A stretch of DNA of 64,000 nt from Burkholderia cepacia (GCF_029962485.1 NZ_CP073638.1:1240001-1304000), one strand, 5' to 3'; positions 50,202 to 60,665 are shown, counted from the stretch's first letter. Numbers and translations: made by a program. Notes: generated by a model from the letters alone, not told the origin.

Positions 50202-53200
50202 TTACGGCAACGACTGCAACAGCGCTGCGGCGAGCCTGGCGATGCGGCCCATGCCCGCCGTTGTTGCAATTTCGACTGCACGCCGGCACGCGTCCAGCTC
50301 GGCCACGCCGCCGCATCGCGGATCGGCCAGGCGCAAGTACTCGCATTTCTTCATCAGCAGTTGCGCTTCGTAATAGCGCTCCCCGGTCGACTCGCACCAT
50401 GCGAGGCATTCCTCGATCCGGGCAAGCGCGGCGCCGTACTCGCCGCGCGCGGCATCCAGCTCCGCCAGCAGTGACGCGTAGTAGGTCAGCCCGAGCAGTC
50501 CGCCCGACTGCCGCTGCGCATCGAGATGCTCGACGACACCCGTGCGGTCGCCCTGCGCCCACGCGCGAATGATCGCCGCGTAGTGCCCGACCGCGCGCAG
50601 CCGGTGAATCTCCGACAGGCGCAGAATCGCTTCCGACAGCGCGAGCGCCGCGCCGCGATCGCCCGCAAGCTGGTACGTGCGCGCGAGGTACATCATCGTG
50701 ACGCCGAGCGTCGGCAAATGGTCGAGGCAGGTTGCGCAATACACCGCGTCGTGCGCCATCGCGAGCGCGGCGCGCGGATCGTCGTCCATGCACCAGCGCA
50801 CGCTCGCCAGCGACGCCATCGTCCACGCACGCGTATCGAGCCCGAGGATGCGCCGATGGTTCGCGTCGCGCCGCACGTCGTAGCCCGCCAGCACCGCATC
50901 GAACGCGGCGCGGGCGCGCGCATAGTGGCCGTCGACCCACAGGCTCATGCCGCGCATCGCGTCCGCCGCGACCTGAACGCCGGCATCGCCGCGCTCGGTC
51001 GCGAGCGCGTCGAGCCGCAAGCCGATCCCGCGCACGGTGGGACGCTCTCCCGCGACGTGGTAGTAGGTCGACAAGGTCCATAGCGCGCTGGTCTCGAGCT
51101 CCGGGTCGTCGAGCGTCTGCACCTGTTTCAGCAGCTGCTCCGCATGCTCGCGCACCTGCGGGTCCGCCCAGCCGAACCGTGCCATCGTCGCGTGCGTCAA
51201 CGTCGTGCGGATGCGCGCGCTGTCGTGTTCGCGTTGCGCGTAGTCGGCGTGGCCGAGCCATTCGAATACGGCTTGCCCGTAGCGGATCGCGTCGTCGTAC
51301 CGCGCGCCCTCGAGCGCGCGGCGCGCCGCATCGATGCCGTGTGCGATCGCATCGGCCAGGTCGCCCGCGCGCGCGAAGTGCCCGGCGACACCGAACGTGT
51401 GCGCACCGGCGCCCCGATCGGCTTCCGCGATCAGCGCGCGGCCGACACGCGCATGGTTGCCGCGCCGCACGGCGGGCGGCATCGATTCGTAGGCCGCGTC
51501 GCGGATCAACGCGTGGCGGAACGCATAGAACACGCGATCGCGCCGGTGCTGCGCGTACACGATCCGCTCTTCGAGCAACAGCCGCAGATGTCCGTCGAGC
51601 GTGGCCCGATCGTGCGGCGACGCGTCGGCGAGCAGTTGCGCATCCACCTCGAGCCCGATGGTCGCGGCGAGCTGCGCGGTGTCGCGCGCGTCGTCGATCC
51701 GGTCGAACGCGAGACCGAGCATGCCGCCGAGACTCAGCGGAAGCGGAAAGGGATCCGTGGCCCGCGGCCCTGCGAGCGAACCGTCCGCGCCGCTCGTCGT
51801 CAGCTCGCGCGCGACGGCCTCGATGAACAACGGGATGCCGGCCGTGCGACGGGCAAGCTGGTCGAGCCAGGCCGGATCCGGCGCGCCCTGCCCCAGGTAC
51901 GCCGACATCAGGCGCTGCGCGTCGTCGCTCGGCAGGCGGCGCAGCACCAGGCGCTCGGTCGTGGCGCGCCAGCGCCCGAGCTTGTCGGGTCGCGACGTGA
52001 AGACGACGGCGAGCGCGGCCGCGCGCGGCGAGCGCTGCAGGTACGCGAGAAAATCCTCGGTCGAGCGGTCGATCCACTGGACGTCCTCGACGACGAGCAG
52101 CACCGGCGCGCCGTTGCCGAGCGACACGATCAATTGTTCGAGGACATCGAACAGTGCGTGCCGCTCGCGTACGCTCGACCACAGGAACCCCTTCGCATCG
52201 CAGGGCAGCCCCAGCCAGGTCGCGAGCGCGGCACGGGCCGCCGCATGATCGCACTCGAGCGGCGCGATCATCGTTTCGATCGCCTCGAGCGCACCGCCGG
52301 CCGGACCGTCGGCGTCGATATGCCAATGCGCGCCGATGAACCGCAGGATCGGAAACAGCGCATGATTCTCGCGTTCCGGCAGGCAGCCGCAATGCGCGAA
52401 CGCGTGGCCCTGGCTCCGCACGGCCTCGCACAGCTCGTGCACGAGCCGCGACTTGCCGATGCCCGCTTCACCGACGACGAGCCGTGGCATACCGTGCGGC
52501 GCAGGCTCGCCGCGCATCGCGCGACGATATCGTGCGAGCGTCTCCTGCCAGGCGCGCAACAGCGCGTCGAGTTCGCGCGCGCGGCCGACCATCGGCGCCC
52601 GCACGCCGGTGTCGAGCGAATCGAACGGCGTATCGGCGCGCCGTTCGCCGATCAATTCATGAACCGGCTGCGGCAGGAGGCCCGCGCGCGCCAGCCGCAA
52701 CGCGGTCGGCCGATGGTCGGCATGCCGTTCGAGCACGAGCCGTGCATCGTCGCTGATCAGGATCTGGCCTGGTCCGGCCAGCCTCAGCAATCGTGACGCC
52801 GCGGCGGGCGTCGATACGCCCGACATGTGCGATGCGTGCGCGAGCACCTGCCCGACGTGAATCGCGGCGGCCACTTCGACGCGCCAGCCGTCGCCGCCGA
52901 TGCCGCCGGCCGCCGCCGGCACCGGCAACCGCGCGCGCTCGGCCACCCGCACCATGTCGAGCGCCGCGCGCGCCGCGCGGCGGGCGGGCCGGTCGATGTC
53001 GCCCTGCAGCCCGAAATGGAACAGCAGCGTGTCGCCAAGCCGCCCGCCCGCGTGCGCGCCGTAGCCGACGGCGATGTCGGCGCACTTTGTCAGCCACTGC
53101 TCCTGGTAGCCGTCGAGCAGGTCGCCATGATCGGTTCCCGCGTGGCGTTGCCTGCCCTCCCCGGCAATCGCCACGCAACAGCACAGCGTGGTGACCTGCC

Positions 53201-54230
53201 GGTACTCGCCGGCCGCCGCGATCGTGTCGCCGCGCGGCGCGAGCGGGTGCGGGCGCATCTGCCGGCTTGCACGGCTTGTACGGCTGGCGTCGAACTGGCC
53301 GACGAGCGCCGCGAAGTTCAGTGCGCGGAACTGCTCCGCCAGTTCGTCGGCCGACGCGGCGCGCTGCTCCGGATTCTTGTTCAACGCGCGCCGCAGCACC
53401 GAGCCGAGCGGATGCGACGCGATCGACGGCGGGAGCGCGACATCCACCGGGCTGAGCTGCTGATAGAGAATGTCGGCCACGCTTGTGCCGTGCATGACGA
53501 CATCGCCCGTCAGGCATTCGATCACGACCAGGCCCCATGCATAGAGGTCGCTTCTCGGCGTCGGCGGCTCGTTGCGCAATTGCTCGGGCGCGCAATAGGA
53601 CGGCGAGCCGAGCACCTCGGTCGCCAGCGTCGCGGTCTCGCGCGCGATGTCTTCCGCGCCGGGCAGCAATGCGCCGATGCCGAAATCGAGGAGCTTCGCG
53701 TGTGGCCCGTCATCGGCCATCGCGATCACGATATTCTGCGGTTTCAGGTCCCGATGCACGATGCCGCGCCGATGCGCGGCCGCCAGCGCGTCGAGCACTT
53801 CCGTCATCAGGCGCCCGGTGTCGACGGCCGACAGCGGCCCCTCCGCCGCGAGCCGGTCGCGCACGGTCCGGCCCTGCACCAGCTCGAATACCGCGAACAG
53901 CCGCCCGTCCGGCGCCTCCCCCTGGTCCAGCAGCGCCACGATGTTCGGGTGCCGCAGCGCTTCGCACAGGCTCGTCTCGCGCCGAAAGCGCGCACGCTGG
54001 TGCGCGCGCTCCGCCGTGGTCCGCGCGGCATCCTCGCGCATCAGCTTGATCGCGACCGCCTGCCCCGTTTCGCCGCAGGTCGCACGAAACACCACGCCGT
54101 TGCCGCCCTCGCCGAGCAGCGGGCCGAGCCGGTAATGCCGCTTGCCGGCAAGCTCGACGAAAGGCGCGACGGGCTGCCGCGATTCGGGCGCTCCCGGCAC
54201 GACGGGCGTGCGGGACACGGTGGCCAACAT
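50202..54230 (-). CDS. TOMM-system kinase/cyclase/ATPase fusion protein
   Basis: A 1342-residue signalling protein. Residues ~32-310 are a Ser/Thr protein kinase: glycine loop GEGGNG, Lys62, HRDLKPQN with Asp161, and DFG at 182-184. A class III cyclase-like domain follows (residues ~345-520: EYRQVTTLCCCVAIAGEG, AGGRLGDTLLFHFG); metal-binding residues look incomplete. A P-loop ATPase comes next, with Walker A GEAGIGKSR (Lys593) and LLVVEDVQWID, then a long helical, TPR-like C-terminal half. This matches the known TOMM kinase/cyclase fusion family. ATG at 54230 has GGGAG eight bases upstream. It probably senses a signal and controls TOMM production. Confidence 0.92.
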   Translation of the reverse strand: MLATVSRTPVVPGAPESRQPVAPFVELAGKRHYRLGPLLGEGGNGVVFRATCGETGQAVAIKLMREDAARTTAERAHQRARFRRETSLCEALRHPNIVALLDQGEAPDGRLFAVFELVQGRTVRDRLAAEGPLSAVDTGRLMTEVLDALAAAHRRGIVHRDLKPQNIVIAMADDGPHAKLLDFGIGALLPGAEDIARETATLATEVLGSPSYCAPEQLRNEPPTPRSDLYAWGLVVIECLTGDVVMHGTSVADILYQQLSPVDVALPPSIASHPLGSVLRRALNKNPEQRAASADELAEQFRALNFAALVGQFDASRTSRASRQMRPHPLAPRGDTIAAAGEYRQVTTLCCCVAIAGEGRQRHAGTDHGDLLDGYQEQWLTKCADIAVGYGAHAGGRLGDTLLFHFGLQGDIDRPARRAARAALDMVRVAERARLPVPAAAGGIGGDGWRVEVAAAIHVGQVLAHASHMSGVSTPAAASRLLRLAGPGQILISDDARLVLERHADHRPTALRLARAGLLPQPVHELIGERRADTPFDSLDTGVRAPMVGRARELDALLRAWQETLARYRRAMRGEPAPHGMPRLVVGEAGIGKSRLVHELCEAVRSQGHAFAHCGCLPERENHALFPILRFIGAHWHIDADGPAGGALEAIETMIAPLECDHAAARAALATWLGLPCDAKGFLWSSVRERHALFDVLEQLIVSLGNGAPVLLVVEDVQWIDRSTEDFLAYLQRSPRAAALAVVFTSRPDKLGRWRATTERLVLRRLPSDDAQRLMSAYLGQGAPDPAWLDQLARRTAGIPLFIEAVARELTTSGADGSLAGPRATDPFPLPLSLGGMLGLAFDRIDDARDTAQLAATIGLEVDAQLLADASPHDRATLDGHLRLLLEERIVYAQHRRDRVFYAFRHALIRDAAYESMPPAVRRGNHARVGRALIAEADRGAGAHTFGVAGHFARAGDLADAIAHGIDAARRALEGARYDDAIRYGQAVFEWLGHADYAQREHDSARIRTTLTHATMARFGWADPQVREHAEQLLKQVQTLDDPELETSALWTLSTYYHVAGERPTVRGIGLRLDALATERGDAGVQVAADAMRGMSLWVDGHYARARAAFDAVLAGYDVRRDANHRRILGLDTRAWTMASLASVRWCMDDDPRAALAMAHDAVYCATCLDHLPTLGVTMMYLARTYQLAGDRGAALALSEAILRLSEIHRLRAVGHYAAIIRAWAQGDRTGVVEHLDAQRQSGGLLGLTYYASLLAELDAARGEYGAALARIEECLAWCESTGERYYEAQLLMKKCEYLRLADPRCGGVAELDACRRAVEIATTAGMGRIARLAAALLQSLP

Positions 54231-54247
54231 GGCCTGCTCTCCCGCCT

Positions 54248-55249
54248 TCACGAGTAATGGACGAACGGGCCCGACCCGGGACGAGGCGCGCCGAGATGCA
54301 GCGCGACGCCCGGCACCGACTGGCATTCGAGATGCTCGCCGCGCATGATGCGGAACGGAAAATCGCCGAAGCGGACGCTGCCGCGCCTGCGCTCGACGAG
54401 CTGGCTTGCGTCGAGCCCCGGCAGTGCCGCGAACTGGCTCCGCGCGCGGTGAATCTGCACGTTGACGTGGGACGTATCGATACCGAGCATGTGCGCCAGC
54501 CGGTCGAGGTCGATCCAGCCTTGCGAGGCGGCGTCGTAGCCGGCCTGCATGTCGGCAGAGCGGGCGCGCGCAAGCGTGACGAGGCTGTAGTGATGAGCCC
54601 GCTCGCCGAGATCGACCACGCCGCCGCGCACGTGCAGCAGCATGCGCACGTGCTCTTCGTTGCGGCTGACGAAGAATTCGAGCAGTTGCGCCGGCATGGC
54701 CGGATCGGCGGGCGCGGCAAGCATCATCGTCGCGCCGTGGCTCACGAGCGTCACGCGCCATGTGCAATCGCCGCTCGACACTTCATCTCCGTCATGGAGC
54801 ACACGCGGCGGCAACGTGTCGTCGCACAGCCATTCGCCGGCCGCCAACCGGACGACCGTGACCGGCCGCGCGCCACGGGCAGGCAGGATCTGGCGCGGCG
54901 CAAGCACGATCGGCCGCGCCGCGCCGCGTATCGGCCACAGCGTATCGGCCGGATCGTCGAGCGCATCGACGCGCCACGGTGCGATACCGGCCCGGCCGAA
55001 CCGGATCACGTCGCCGGGTTGCAACACTGCGTGCTCGCCGTCGCGCAACGGCACGCCCGACACCGACGTGCCGTTGCTGCTGTGATCGTGCAGTTCCCAC
55101 AGCCCGCCGCTCCAGCGGATATGGGCATGGACCCGGGACACCGATGCGTCCCGAATGACCGTGTCGCAGCGCGTGGCATCGCGGCCGAACACGTGATATG
55201 CGCGCAGCAGGCACGCGTCCCCGGAAGCATCGTTCTTCAGTATCGCCAT
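54248..55249 (-). CDS. FHA-domain protein, likely transcription-linked, first gene of TOMM operon
   Basis: A 333-residue cytoplasmic protein. The FHA domain (residues ~15-90) has the phosphothreonine-binding marks YHVFGRD, SVSRVHAHI and LHDHSSNGTSV. A second beta-rich region follows. The C-terminal ~130 residues (PAQLLEFFVSRNEEHV, LDRLAHMLGID, VNVQIHRARSQFA) look like a winged-helix DNA-binding domain. It would bind the kinase encoded 17 bases downstream when phosphorylated. The ATG at 55249 is used because 20 earlier residues do not fit the domain. It is the first gene of the operon. Confidence 0.85.
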   Translation of the reverse strand: MAILKNDASGDACLLRAYHVFGRDATRCDTVIRDASVSRVHAHIRWSGGLWELHDHSSNGTSVSGVPLRDGEHAVLQPGDVIRFGRAGIAPWRVDALDDPADTLWPIRGAARPIVLAPRQILPARGARPVTVVRLAAGEWLCDDTLPPRVLHDGDEVSSGDCTWRVTLVSHGATMMLAAPADPAMPAQLLEFFVSRNEEHVRMLLHVRGGVVDLGERAHHYSLVTLARARSADMQAGYDAASQGWIDLDRLAHMLGIDTSHVNVQIHRARSQFAALPGLDASQLVERRRGSVRFGDFPFRIMRGEHLECQSVPGVALHLGAPRPGSGPFVHYS

Positions 55250-56056
55250 GACCGCCCCGTGTCGGATTCGCCCGGATCGATGGCGTGATGCACCGACGTT
55301 GCCGGGCAAGCGATTGATTCACCGATTGCGAACGATGTCGCCTGTTCGCCGCCTCACCACTTTTCTTGTCATCTTTCCGTCAAACCGTTGCCCGTCCGGA
55401 ATGTGTCATTTACGTTAATTGAATTATCGACCGCTTTGTTTTTTGGGACCGAGCAACGTGATGAAAATCCTGCCAAATAAAACCACGCACAGCAACCGGA
55501 ATAATCGATTTGCGATTTCGAAATATAACGCCTTACATTTTCGACAGATTTCAGGAAAAGTTTAGGGGTCGAAAAGCTCGTCACGCGTTGCACAACGGCG
55601 TTGGCCCCCGGCCGTCCCGACGTCCGGCAATGTGCCCGACCGGACTTGCAAACCCCGTGTCACAAAACCGTCCCGATCGAGATCAGAATCAAAATCAATT
55701 TGATAGTTTCCGAAAATCGCACAATCATCACCAGCGTTTTGATTGAAATATTCTTCACTTATTCAATTATCAAGGCGCGCCGTTTATGCGCATGAAAGAT
55801 AATCCTGCCTTTCAAACCGGGCCCACGACAATTCATCCCTCTTTTACTTCGGGATTCGATTCGGAAAAATTCTGCGGACCGGCCACGGCAGGGATGGATT
55901 TTCCTCGCTCGGGATGAGCAACGCGTACCCCGTCTCGCCGTCACCGCTTGCTGCTCGACGCGCGCCGTACCAACGAGCAAGGTTCAGGACGAACGGACCG
56001 AGACGCGCTACGCCGCACTGCGCGGCGCGGCATGCATCGATCGCGGGGAATCACTG
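55250..56056. other. AT-rich non-coding gap between TOMM operon and selC
   Basis: About 800 bases with no supportable gene. 55330-55860 is much richer in A and T than anything else here, unlike the GC-rich flanks. Frames such as 55369-55593 and 55510-55746 have no ribosome sites. It should hold the TOMM promoter (near the FHA start) and may mark the edge of an acquired segment. Near 56011-56027, CGCCGC-N5-GCGGCG forms a weak hairpin that could follow selC. Confidence 0.55.
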
Positions 56057-56152
56057 TGGCGGAAGGCAGCCAGAGTCGAACTGACCCGGGAGTGTCTGAC
56101 ACCCCCAACCGGGTTTGAAGCCCGGCCGTACCACCGGATACGAATGCCTTCC
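56057..56152 (-). tRNA. selC: tRNA-Sec (anticodon TCA)
   Basis: A 96-base gene on the minus strand. An 8-bp acceptor stem (GGAAGGCA with TGCCTTCC) is followed by discriminator G and encoded CCA. The anticodon stem-loop GGGCTTCAAACCC has anticodon TCA (complement of 56116-56118), which reads UGA. The long variable arm and 8-bp acceptor are specific to selenocysteine tRNA. T-arm GGGTCAGTTCGACTCTG is clear. It lies 31 bases downstream of selB on the same strand, so it is likely part of the same transcript. Confidence 0.96.
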
Positions 56153-56183
56153 GTGGGGAAAAGAACCAAAGAACAACGAGCGC

Positions 56184-58109
56184 CTACGCCTGAATACCCA
56201 CCCAACCGCTGTCAGGCCGCAGGTAGTGAAGATCGCGGTGGAAGCGAGTATACCCAACCCGATCGAAGAACTCGAGAATCTGGATCGCGCGCTTGCGGCC
56301 GAGCCCCGTCGCATCGCGAAATGTCGCGGCATCGAGCCCGCCGCCGCGCGACGGCGCGAGATGCGCGACCAGCTCCGCCAGCTCGCGTGCGACTTCCGCG
56401 TGATAGAACAGGTCGCGTACGACCTGGTGCACGTCGCCGCGCCGCGCGAGCTTGCGCAGCAACGCGCGCACCGCGTCCTCGGCCGCGCCCGTGTCGCGGG
56501 CCAGGTCGCGCACCCACGGCGGGTCGAAGCGCCCCGCATGAATCAGCGGCAGCAGTTGCTGCGCGAGTGCTTCCTCGCGCGGCTCCAGGCTCACCGAATG
56601 CGACGGCAGATGCAGCCACGGCCCGCTGCGCGCGACTTCGTCGCCGGTCACCAGCGCATCGACGAGCGCACGCCACAGCATATCGCCGGCGAGCGGCGCG
56701 GCCATCCGCCGCAGGCGTCCTGCGTCGAGCCCCTGCTCGTCGGGCATGCGTTCGTGATACGTACGCAGCGTATCGATCGCCCGCGCCTGCAGCGCACGCC
56801 AGTGCGCACGCGAAATCACCTCGCCGTCGTTCGACGCGGCGTCGCGCTGCCCGATCGCCAGCGCGTCGTCCGGCAACGCCAATGCATTCGGCGCGAATCC
56901 CGTCAGATGCGTGAGCGCCGTGCGCGCAATGCCGAGCGGCGCCTGCGCGAGCAGTGCATCGAGTCGCCCTTCGTCGAGCCACGCGGCCAGCGCATCGAGC
57001 CATGCGCGGCGCGCGGGCGTCCGGCGCTTGCGCGCCGGCCCGAACGGATCGAGCACGCGGCCGCCGCCGACGGTGCGGGTCGCTTGCGGATTGCGGACGA
57101 TGAACCGGTCGCCCGGCAGCGCGAACACCGGTTCGTCGAACACCAGTTGCACGCGCATCCGCTGGCCGGCCGCAAGCGTGTCGCCATCGAGCAGCGCGAC
57201 ATGCGCGACGCGATGCAGCGTGCCGAGATGCACGTGCAGCGGCGCCCAGTGCGTCAGCGACAGCCCGGCATCCGCGAGCAGCGTCAGCTCGACGTCGAGA
57301 CGCGGCGACGTCGCGGCGAGCCGCGCATCGGCGACGGTATCGCCGCGCTCGACGTCGGCCTTGTCGACCCCGGCCAGATTCAGCGCGCAACGTTCACCCG
57401 CCCGGCCGGCCTCGACCGGCCGGTTCTGCGCATGGATGCTGCGCACCCGCGCCGCGCCGCCGGACCGCACGATCGCGAGCGTGTCGCCCGTCGCGACGCG
57501 GCCCGCGAACGCGGTGCCCGTCACGACCGTACCCTGCCCCGCGAGCGTGAACACGCGATCGACCGCGAGCCGGAACAGGCCGTCGTCGCGGCGCGCACGC
57601 CACGCGATCGCCGCGTCGGCCAGGTGACGTTTCAACGCGGCGACACCGGGATCGTCCGTTGCGGTTGCCCGCGTTTCGAAGATCGGCACGCCGGCCAGCG
57701 TCGAGTCGTGCAGCCACGCAGCGATCTCGTCGCGCACCTCGGCGACGCGCGCGACATCGACGCGATCGCATTTGGTCAGCGCGACGGCGCCATGCGTGAC
57801 GCCGAGCAGTTGCAGGATCGCGAGATGCTCGCGCGTCTGGGGCATCACGCTGTCGTCGGCGGCAATCACGAGCAGCGCGAAATCGATCCCGCACGCGCCC
57901 GCCGCCATCGTATGAATCAGCTTCTCGTGTCCCGGCACGTCGATCAGGCCGAGCACTTCGCCGTTGCCGAGCGGCGTATAGGCGTAACCGAGTTCGATCG
58001 AAATGCCGCGCGCCTTCTCTTCCTTCAGGCGGTCGGTATCGACACCCGTCAGCGCACGCACCAGCGTCGTCTTGCCGTGGTCGATGTGCCCCGCGGTCCC
58101 GACGATCAT
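56184..58109 (-). CDS. selB: Selenocysteine-specific elongation factor SelB
   Basis: A 641-residue GTPase that replaces EF-Tu for Sec-t[18 protein letters not shown] gives the P-loop (Gly12, Lys13), followed by DVPGHE (G3) and TKCD (G4). Residues ~170-350 form EF-Tu-like domains II-III, and the C-terminal ~270 residues contain winged-helix repeats that bind the SECIS hairpin ([25 protein letters not shown] and [22 protein letters not shown]). The ATG at 58109 aligns with the family and overlaps the selA stop by four bases. Confidence 0.96.
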   Translation of the reverse strand: MIVGTAGHIDHGKTTLVRALTGVDTDRLKEEKARGISIELGYAYTPLGNGEVLGLIDVPGHEKLIHTMAAGACGIDFALLVIAADDSVMPQTREHLAILQLLGVTHGAVALTKCDRVDVARVAEVRDEIAAWLHDSTLAGVPIFETRATATDDPGVAALKRHLADAAIAWRARRDDGLFRLAVDRVFTLAGQGTVVTGTAFAGRVATGDTLAIVRSGGAARVRSIHAQNRPVEAGRAGERCALNLAGVDKADVERGDTVADARLAATSPRLDVELTLLADAGLSLTHWAPLHVHLGTLHRVAHVALLDGDTLAAGQRMRVQLVFDEPVFALPGDRFIVRNPQATRTVGGGRVLDPFGPARKRRTPARRAWLDALAAWLDEGRLDALLAQAPLGIARTALTHLTGFAPNALALPDDALAIGQRDAASNDGEVISRAHWRALQARAIDTLRTYHERMPDEQGLDAGRLRRMAAPLAGDMLWRALVDALVTGDEVARSGPWLHLPSHSVSLEPREEALAQQLLPLIHAGRFDPPWVRDLARDTGAAEDAVRALLRKLARRGDVHQVVRDLFYHAEVARELAELVAHLAPSRGGGLDAATFRDATGLGRKRAIQILEFFDRVGYTRFHRDLHYLRPDSGWVGIQA

Positions 58110-59545
58110 GCAGCAGGCCCCGCCGGCGTCTCGCATTGCGCGACGAGCGCCGCTTCGTCAGCGGCTTCGAGGCAGCGCAGGTCGAGCCGCAGCGCGTTGT
58201 CGGCGATGCGGCCGATCACCGGGCGCGGCCATTCACGCAGGCGCTTCTCCAGTTGCGCAAGCGCGCGGCCGCCGCGCTTGCCGTCCGCCGTGCGCACGAC
58301 GAGCCCGGCGCTCGGCAGTTGATCGACCGGCAGCGCACCGCTGCCGATCTGGCTGAACATCGGTTCGACCGTCACGTCGAAATCGCTGCCGAGCGCGCCC
58401 TGCAGCGCCGGACGCACGCGTTCGGCGGCCTCCGCGATCTCGCGCTGGGGCCGCGTCAGCAGGCGCAGCGTCGTGAGCCGGTCGCGCAGGAATTCGGGCG
58501 ACTGGTACAGACGCAACACGGGTTCGAGCGCCGCGAGCGTCAGCTTGCCGACGCGCAGCGCACGCTTGAGCGGATGTTTCTTGATCTTCGCGATCAGCGC
58601 GCGGTCGCCGACGATCAGGCCGGCCTGCGGCCCGCCGAGCAGCTTGTCGCCGCTGAACGTGACAATGTTTGCGCCGGCGGCGACGGTTTCCTGCACGGTC
58701 GTCTCGTGCGGCAGGCCCCATAACGACAGGTCGGCAAGCGTGCCGCTGCCGAGATCGACGGCAACCGGCACGCCGTGCTCGCGCGCGAGCGGCGCGAGTT
58801 CGGCGAGCGTCGTCTCCTTCGTGAAGCCGCTGATCGCGTAGTTGCTGTAATGCACCTTCATCAGCAGCGCCGTGCGCGGGCCGATGGCGTCCGCATAATC
58901 GCGCAGATGCGTGCGGTTGGTCGTGCCGACCTCACGCAGCTTCGCGCCGGCACGGCTCATGATGTCGGGAATGCGGAATGCGCCGCCGATTTCGACCAGC
59001 TCGCCACGCGACACGACGACTTCCCGCTTCGTCGCGAGCGCCGACAGCGTCAGCAGCACGGCCGCCGCATTGTTGTTGACGACGGTCGCGGCTTCCGCGC
59101 CCGTCAGTTCGCACAGCAGAGCGTCGATCAGGTCGTCGCGATCGCCGCGGCGGCCCGTGGCGAGATCGAATTCGAGGTTGACGGGCTGCGTGAGTGCGTC
59201 CACCACCGCTCGCACCGCGTCGTCGGGCAACAGCGCGCGCCCGAGGTTCGTGTGCAGTACGGTGCCGGTCAGGTTGAACACGGCACGCAAGGCGCCGGTG
59301 CTCTGCGCGGCCAGCGTGCGCGCGATGGCGGCGGCGATGCGCGGCTCGTCGAGCGGCTCCGCCGTGGCCGGATCGTGTTGCGCGGCGGTACGCCAGCGCT
59401 CCAGTTCGGCGCGCACGGCATTGAGCACGCGCGTGCGGCCATAGTCCGCGATCAGCGGTTGCAACGGTGCCGACGACAGCACGCGCTCGACGGACGGCAC
59501 GCGCGCCAGCACCGCATTCAATTCATTCACACCCGGTTCGGTCAC
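58106..59545 (-). CDS. selA: L-seryl-tRNA(Sec) selenium transferase SelA
   Basis: A 479-residue PLP enzyme that converts Ser-tRNA-Sec to Sec-tRNA-Sec using selenophosphate. The PLP lysine is Lys301 in [13 protein letters not shown], and the N-terminal region has [18 protein letters not shown] near residue 90. [10 protein letters not shown] and [11 protein letters not shown] are typical of bacterial SelA decamers. The start is GTG. It follows fdhE by 75 bases and is coupled to selB. Confidence 0.96.
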   Translation of the reverse strand: MTEPGVNELNAVLARVPSVERVLSSAPLQPLIADYGRTRVLNAVRAELERWRTAAQHDPATAEPLDEPRIAAAIARTLAAQSTGALRAVFNLTGTVLHTNLGRALLPDDAVRAVVDALTQPVNLEFDLATGRRGDRDDLIDALLCELTGAEAATVVNNNAAAVLLTLSALATKREVVVSRGELVEIGGAFRIPDIMSRAGAKLREVGTTNRTHLRDYADAIGPRTALLMKVHYSNYAISGFTKETTLAELAPLAREHGVPVAVDLGSGTLADLSLWGLPHETTVQETVAAGANIVTFSGDKLLGGPQAGLIVGDRALIAKIKKHPLKRALRVGKLTLAALEPVLRLYQSPEFLRDRLTTLRLLTRPQREIAEAAERVRPALQGALGSDFDVTVEPMFSQIGSGALPVDQLPSAGLVVRTADGKRGGRALAQLEKRLREWPRPVIGRIADNALRLDLRCLEAADEAALVAQCETPAGPAA

Positions 59546-59620
59546 GTAGTTGTGGCTCCAGTCTCATGCTTCGCAGTCGGCCGGCGCCGGCGCTCGCGCA
59601 CCGCCCCCGGCCTCGTGCCG

Positions 59621-60556
59621 TCAGTCCGCTTCCCGCGCGACGTCCGGCCACAGCAGCGGGTTCGGCGAACTGCGCTGGTAGCCGGCCTCGTTCATCAGCA
59701 GGTCGAGCGTGAGACTCGCGAGATCGTCCGCGAGCGGCTCGAACTCGTAGTCCTTGTCCTGATAGCCGATCTTGCGATAGGTCTTGCACTCGTCGCACGA
59801 TTCGGCCTTGACGGCTTCGCTGCCGCCTTCGATCCCGTGATAGGCGATGCCCTTCGTCGAATCGCAGTGCGAGCACTTCGTGCGCACCATGTGCCATTCG
59901 GTCGTGCACAGCCCGCATTGCAGGAAACGGTAGCCCTGGTACTGGCCGCCGACCCGCACGACGCTCGCGACCGGATGCGTGCCGCACACGGGGCACAGCC
60001 CCGGCTGGTCGAGATACGGGACGTCGGCCGGCGCCACGCAGCTTGCGAGATCCGTCCAGACGACCTGCAGCGCGGCCATCAGGAACGGCGCGGTGGCCGG
60101 GTCGACTTCAGCGAAGCGCAGCGCGAGGATCGCGTCGGCCTGCGCGTCGAGTTCGGCGGGTGCCAGCAGGCGCAGCCGGTCGAGCAGCTTTGCAAGCTGC
60201 GGGTTGACGAGCCCGGCGCCTTCGACGCGATCGAGCAGTTCGTACAGCACGGCACGCCATTGCGGGTTGCGCTCGCCGTCGAGCGCCGGCACGAGCGGCA
60301 TCGAATGCTGCTGCGCAAGCGCGATCGCTTCCTTCGACGGCAGCGGCAGTTCGAGCGTTTGCAGCGTCGCGTGCTGCGCATCGGCGACGGTGGCCATCAG
60401 CCGCAGGTAACCGCTGATCGGGTTCAGGTCGGCCAGCTTGCGCAGCCGCGCGGCGCGTGCCGAGAACGCGGTGGCGCGCTCCGGCAGGCGAAAGCGCGGG
60501 ATGGCCGAATGATCGAGTGCCGAGATCTCGGTCGGTTCGAGAATGCGTTGTGTCAC
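59621..60556 (-). CDS. fdhE: Formate dehydrogenase accessory protein FdhE
   Basis: A 311-residue cytoplasmic protein needed for active formate dehydrogenase; it binds iron through four CxxC motifs, all visible: CPVC near residue 190, CGLC, CSHC and CDEC. The start is set at a GTG (60556) with GGAAG eight bases upstream, which aligns with family members (VTQRILEP); an earlier TTG at 60571 lies inside a terminator-like element. It follows fdoI and precedes selA. Confidence 0.93.
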   Translation of the reverse strand: MTQRILEPTEISALDHSAIPRFRLPERATAFSARAARLRKLADLNPISGYLRLMATVADAQHATLQTLELPLPSKEAIALAQQHSMPLVPALDGERNPQWRAVLYELLDRVEGAGLVNPQLAKLLDRLRLLAPAELDAQADAILALRFAEVDPATAPFLMAALQVVWTDLASCVAPADVPYLDQPGLCPVCGTHPVASVVRVGGQYQGYRFLQCGLCTTEWHMVRTKCSHCDSTKGIAYHGIEGGSEAVKAESCDECKTYRKIGYQDKDYEFEPLADDLASLTLDLLMNEAGYQRSSPNPLLWPDVAREAD

Positions 60557-60567
60557 AGAAATGTCTT

Positions 60568-60598
60568 CCAAATAAACAAGCGCCGACGCATCGGCGCT
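60568..60598 (-). terminator. Intrinsic terminator between fdoI and fdhE
   Basis: AGCGCCGA (60579-60586), loop CGCA, TCGGCGCT (60591-60598) on the plus strand. Read in the direction of transcription, the 8-bp stem is followed by TGTTTATTT (complement of 60568-60578), a genuine U-rich tail. It should stop or reduce transcription before fdhE-selA-selB-selC. Confidence 0.75.
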
Positions 60599-60665
60599 TT
60601 CGGGCAGTTCCGGCGAAGGAACGGAACGCCCCGCCGCGATCGGCGAGCCGCCCCGCTCCGGTGCG

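Noticed and set aside
55369..55746. Short frames in the AT-rich gap next to selC
   Set aside because: No ribosome sites, no hydrophobic or domain pattern and mutually overlapping on both strands.
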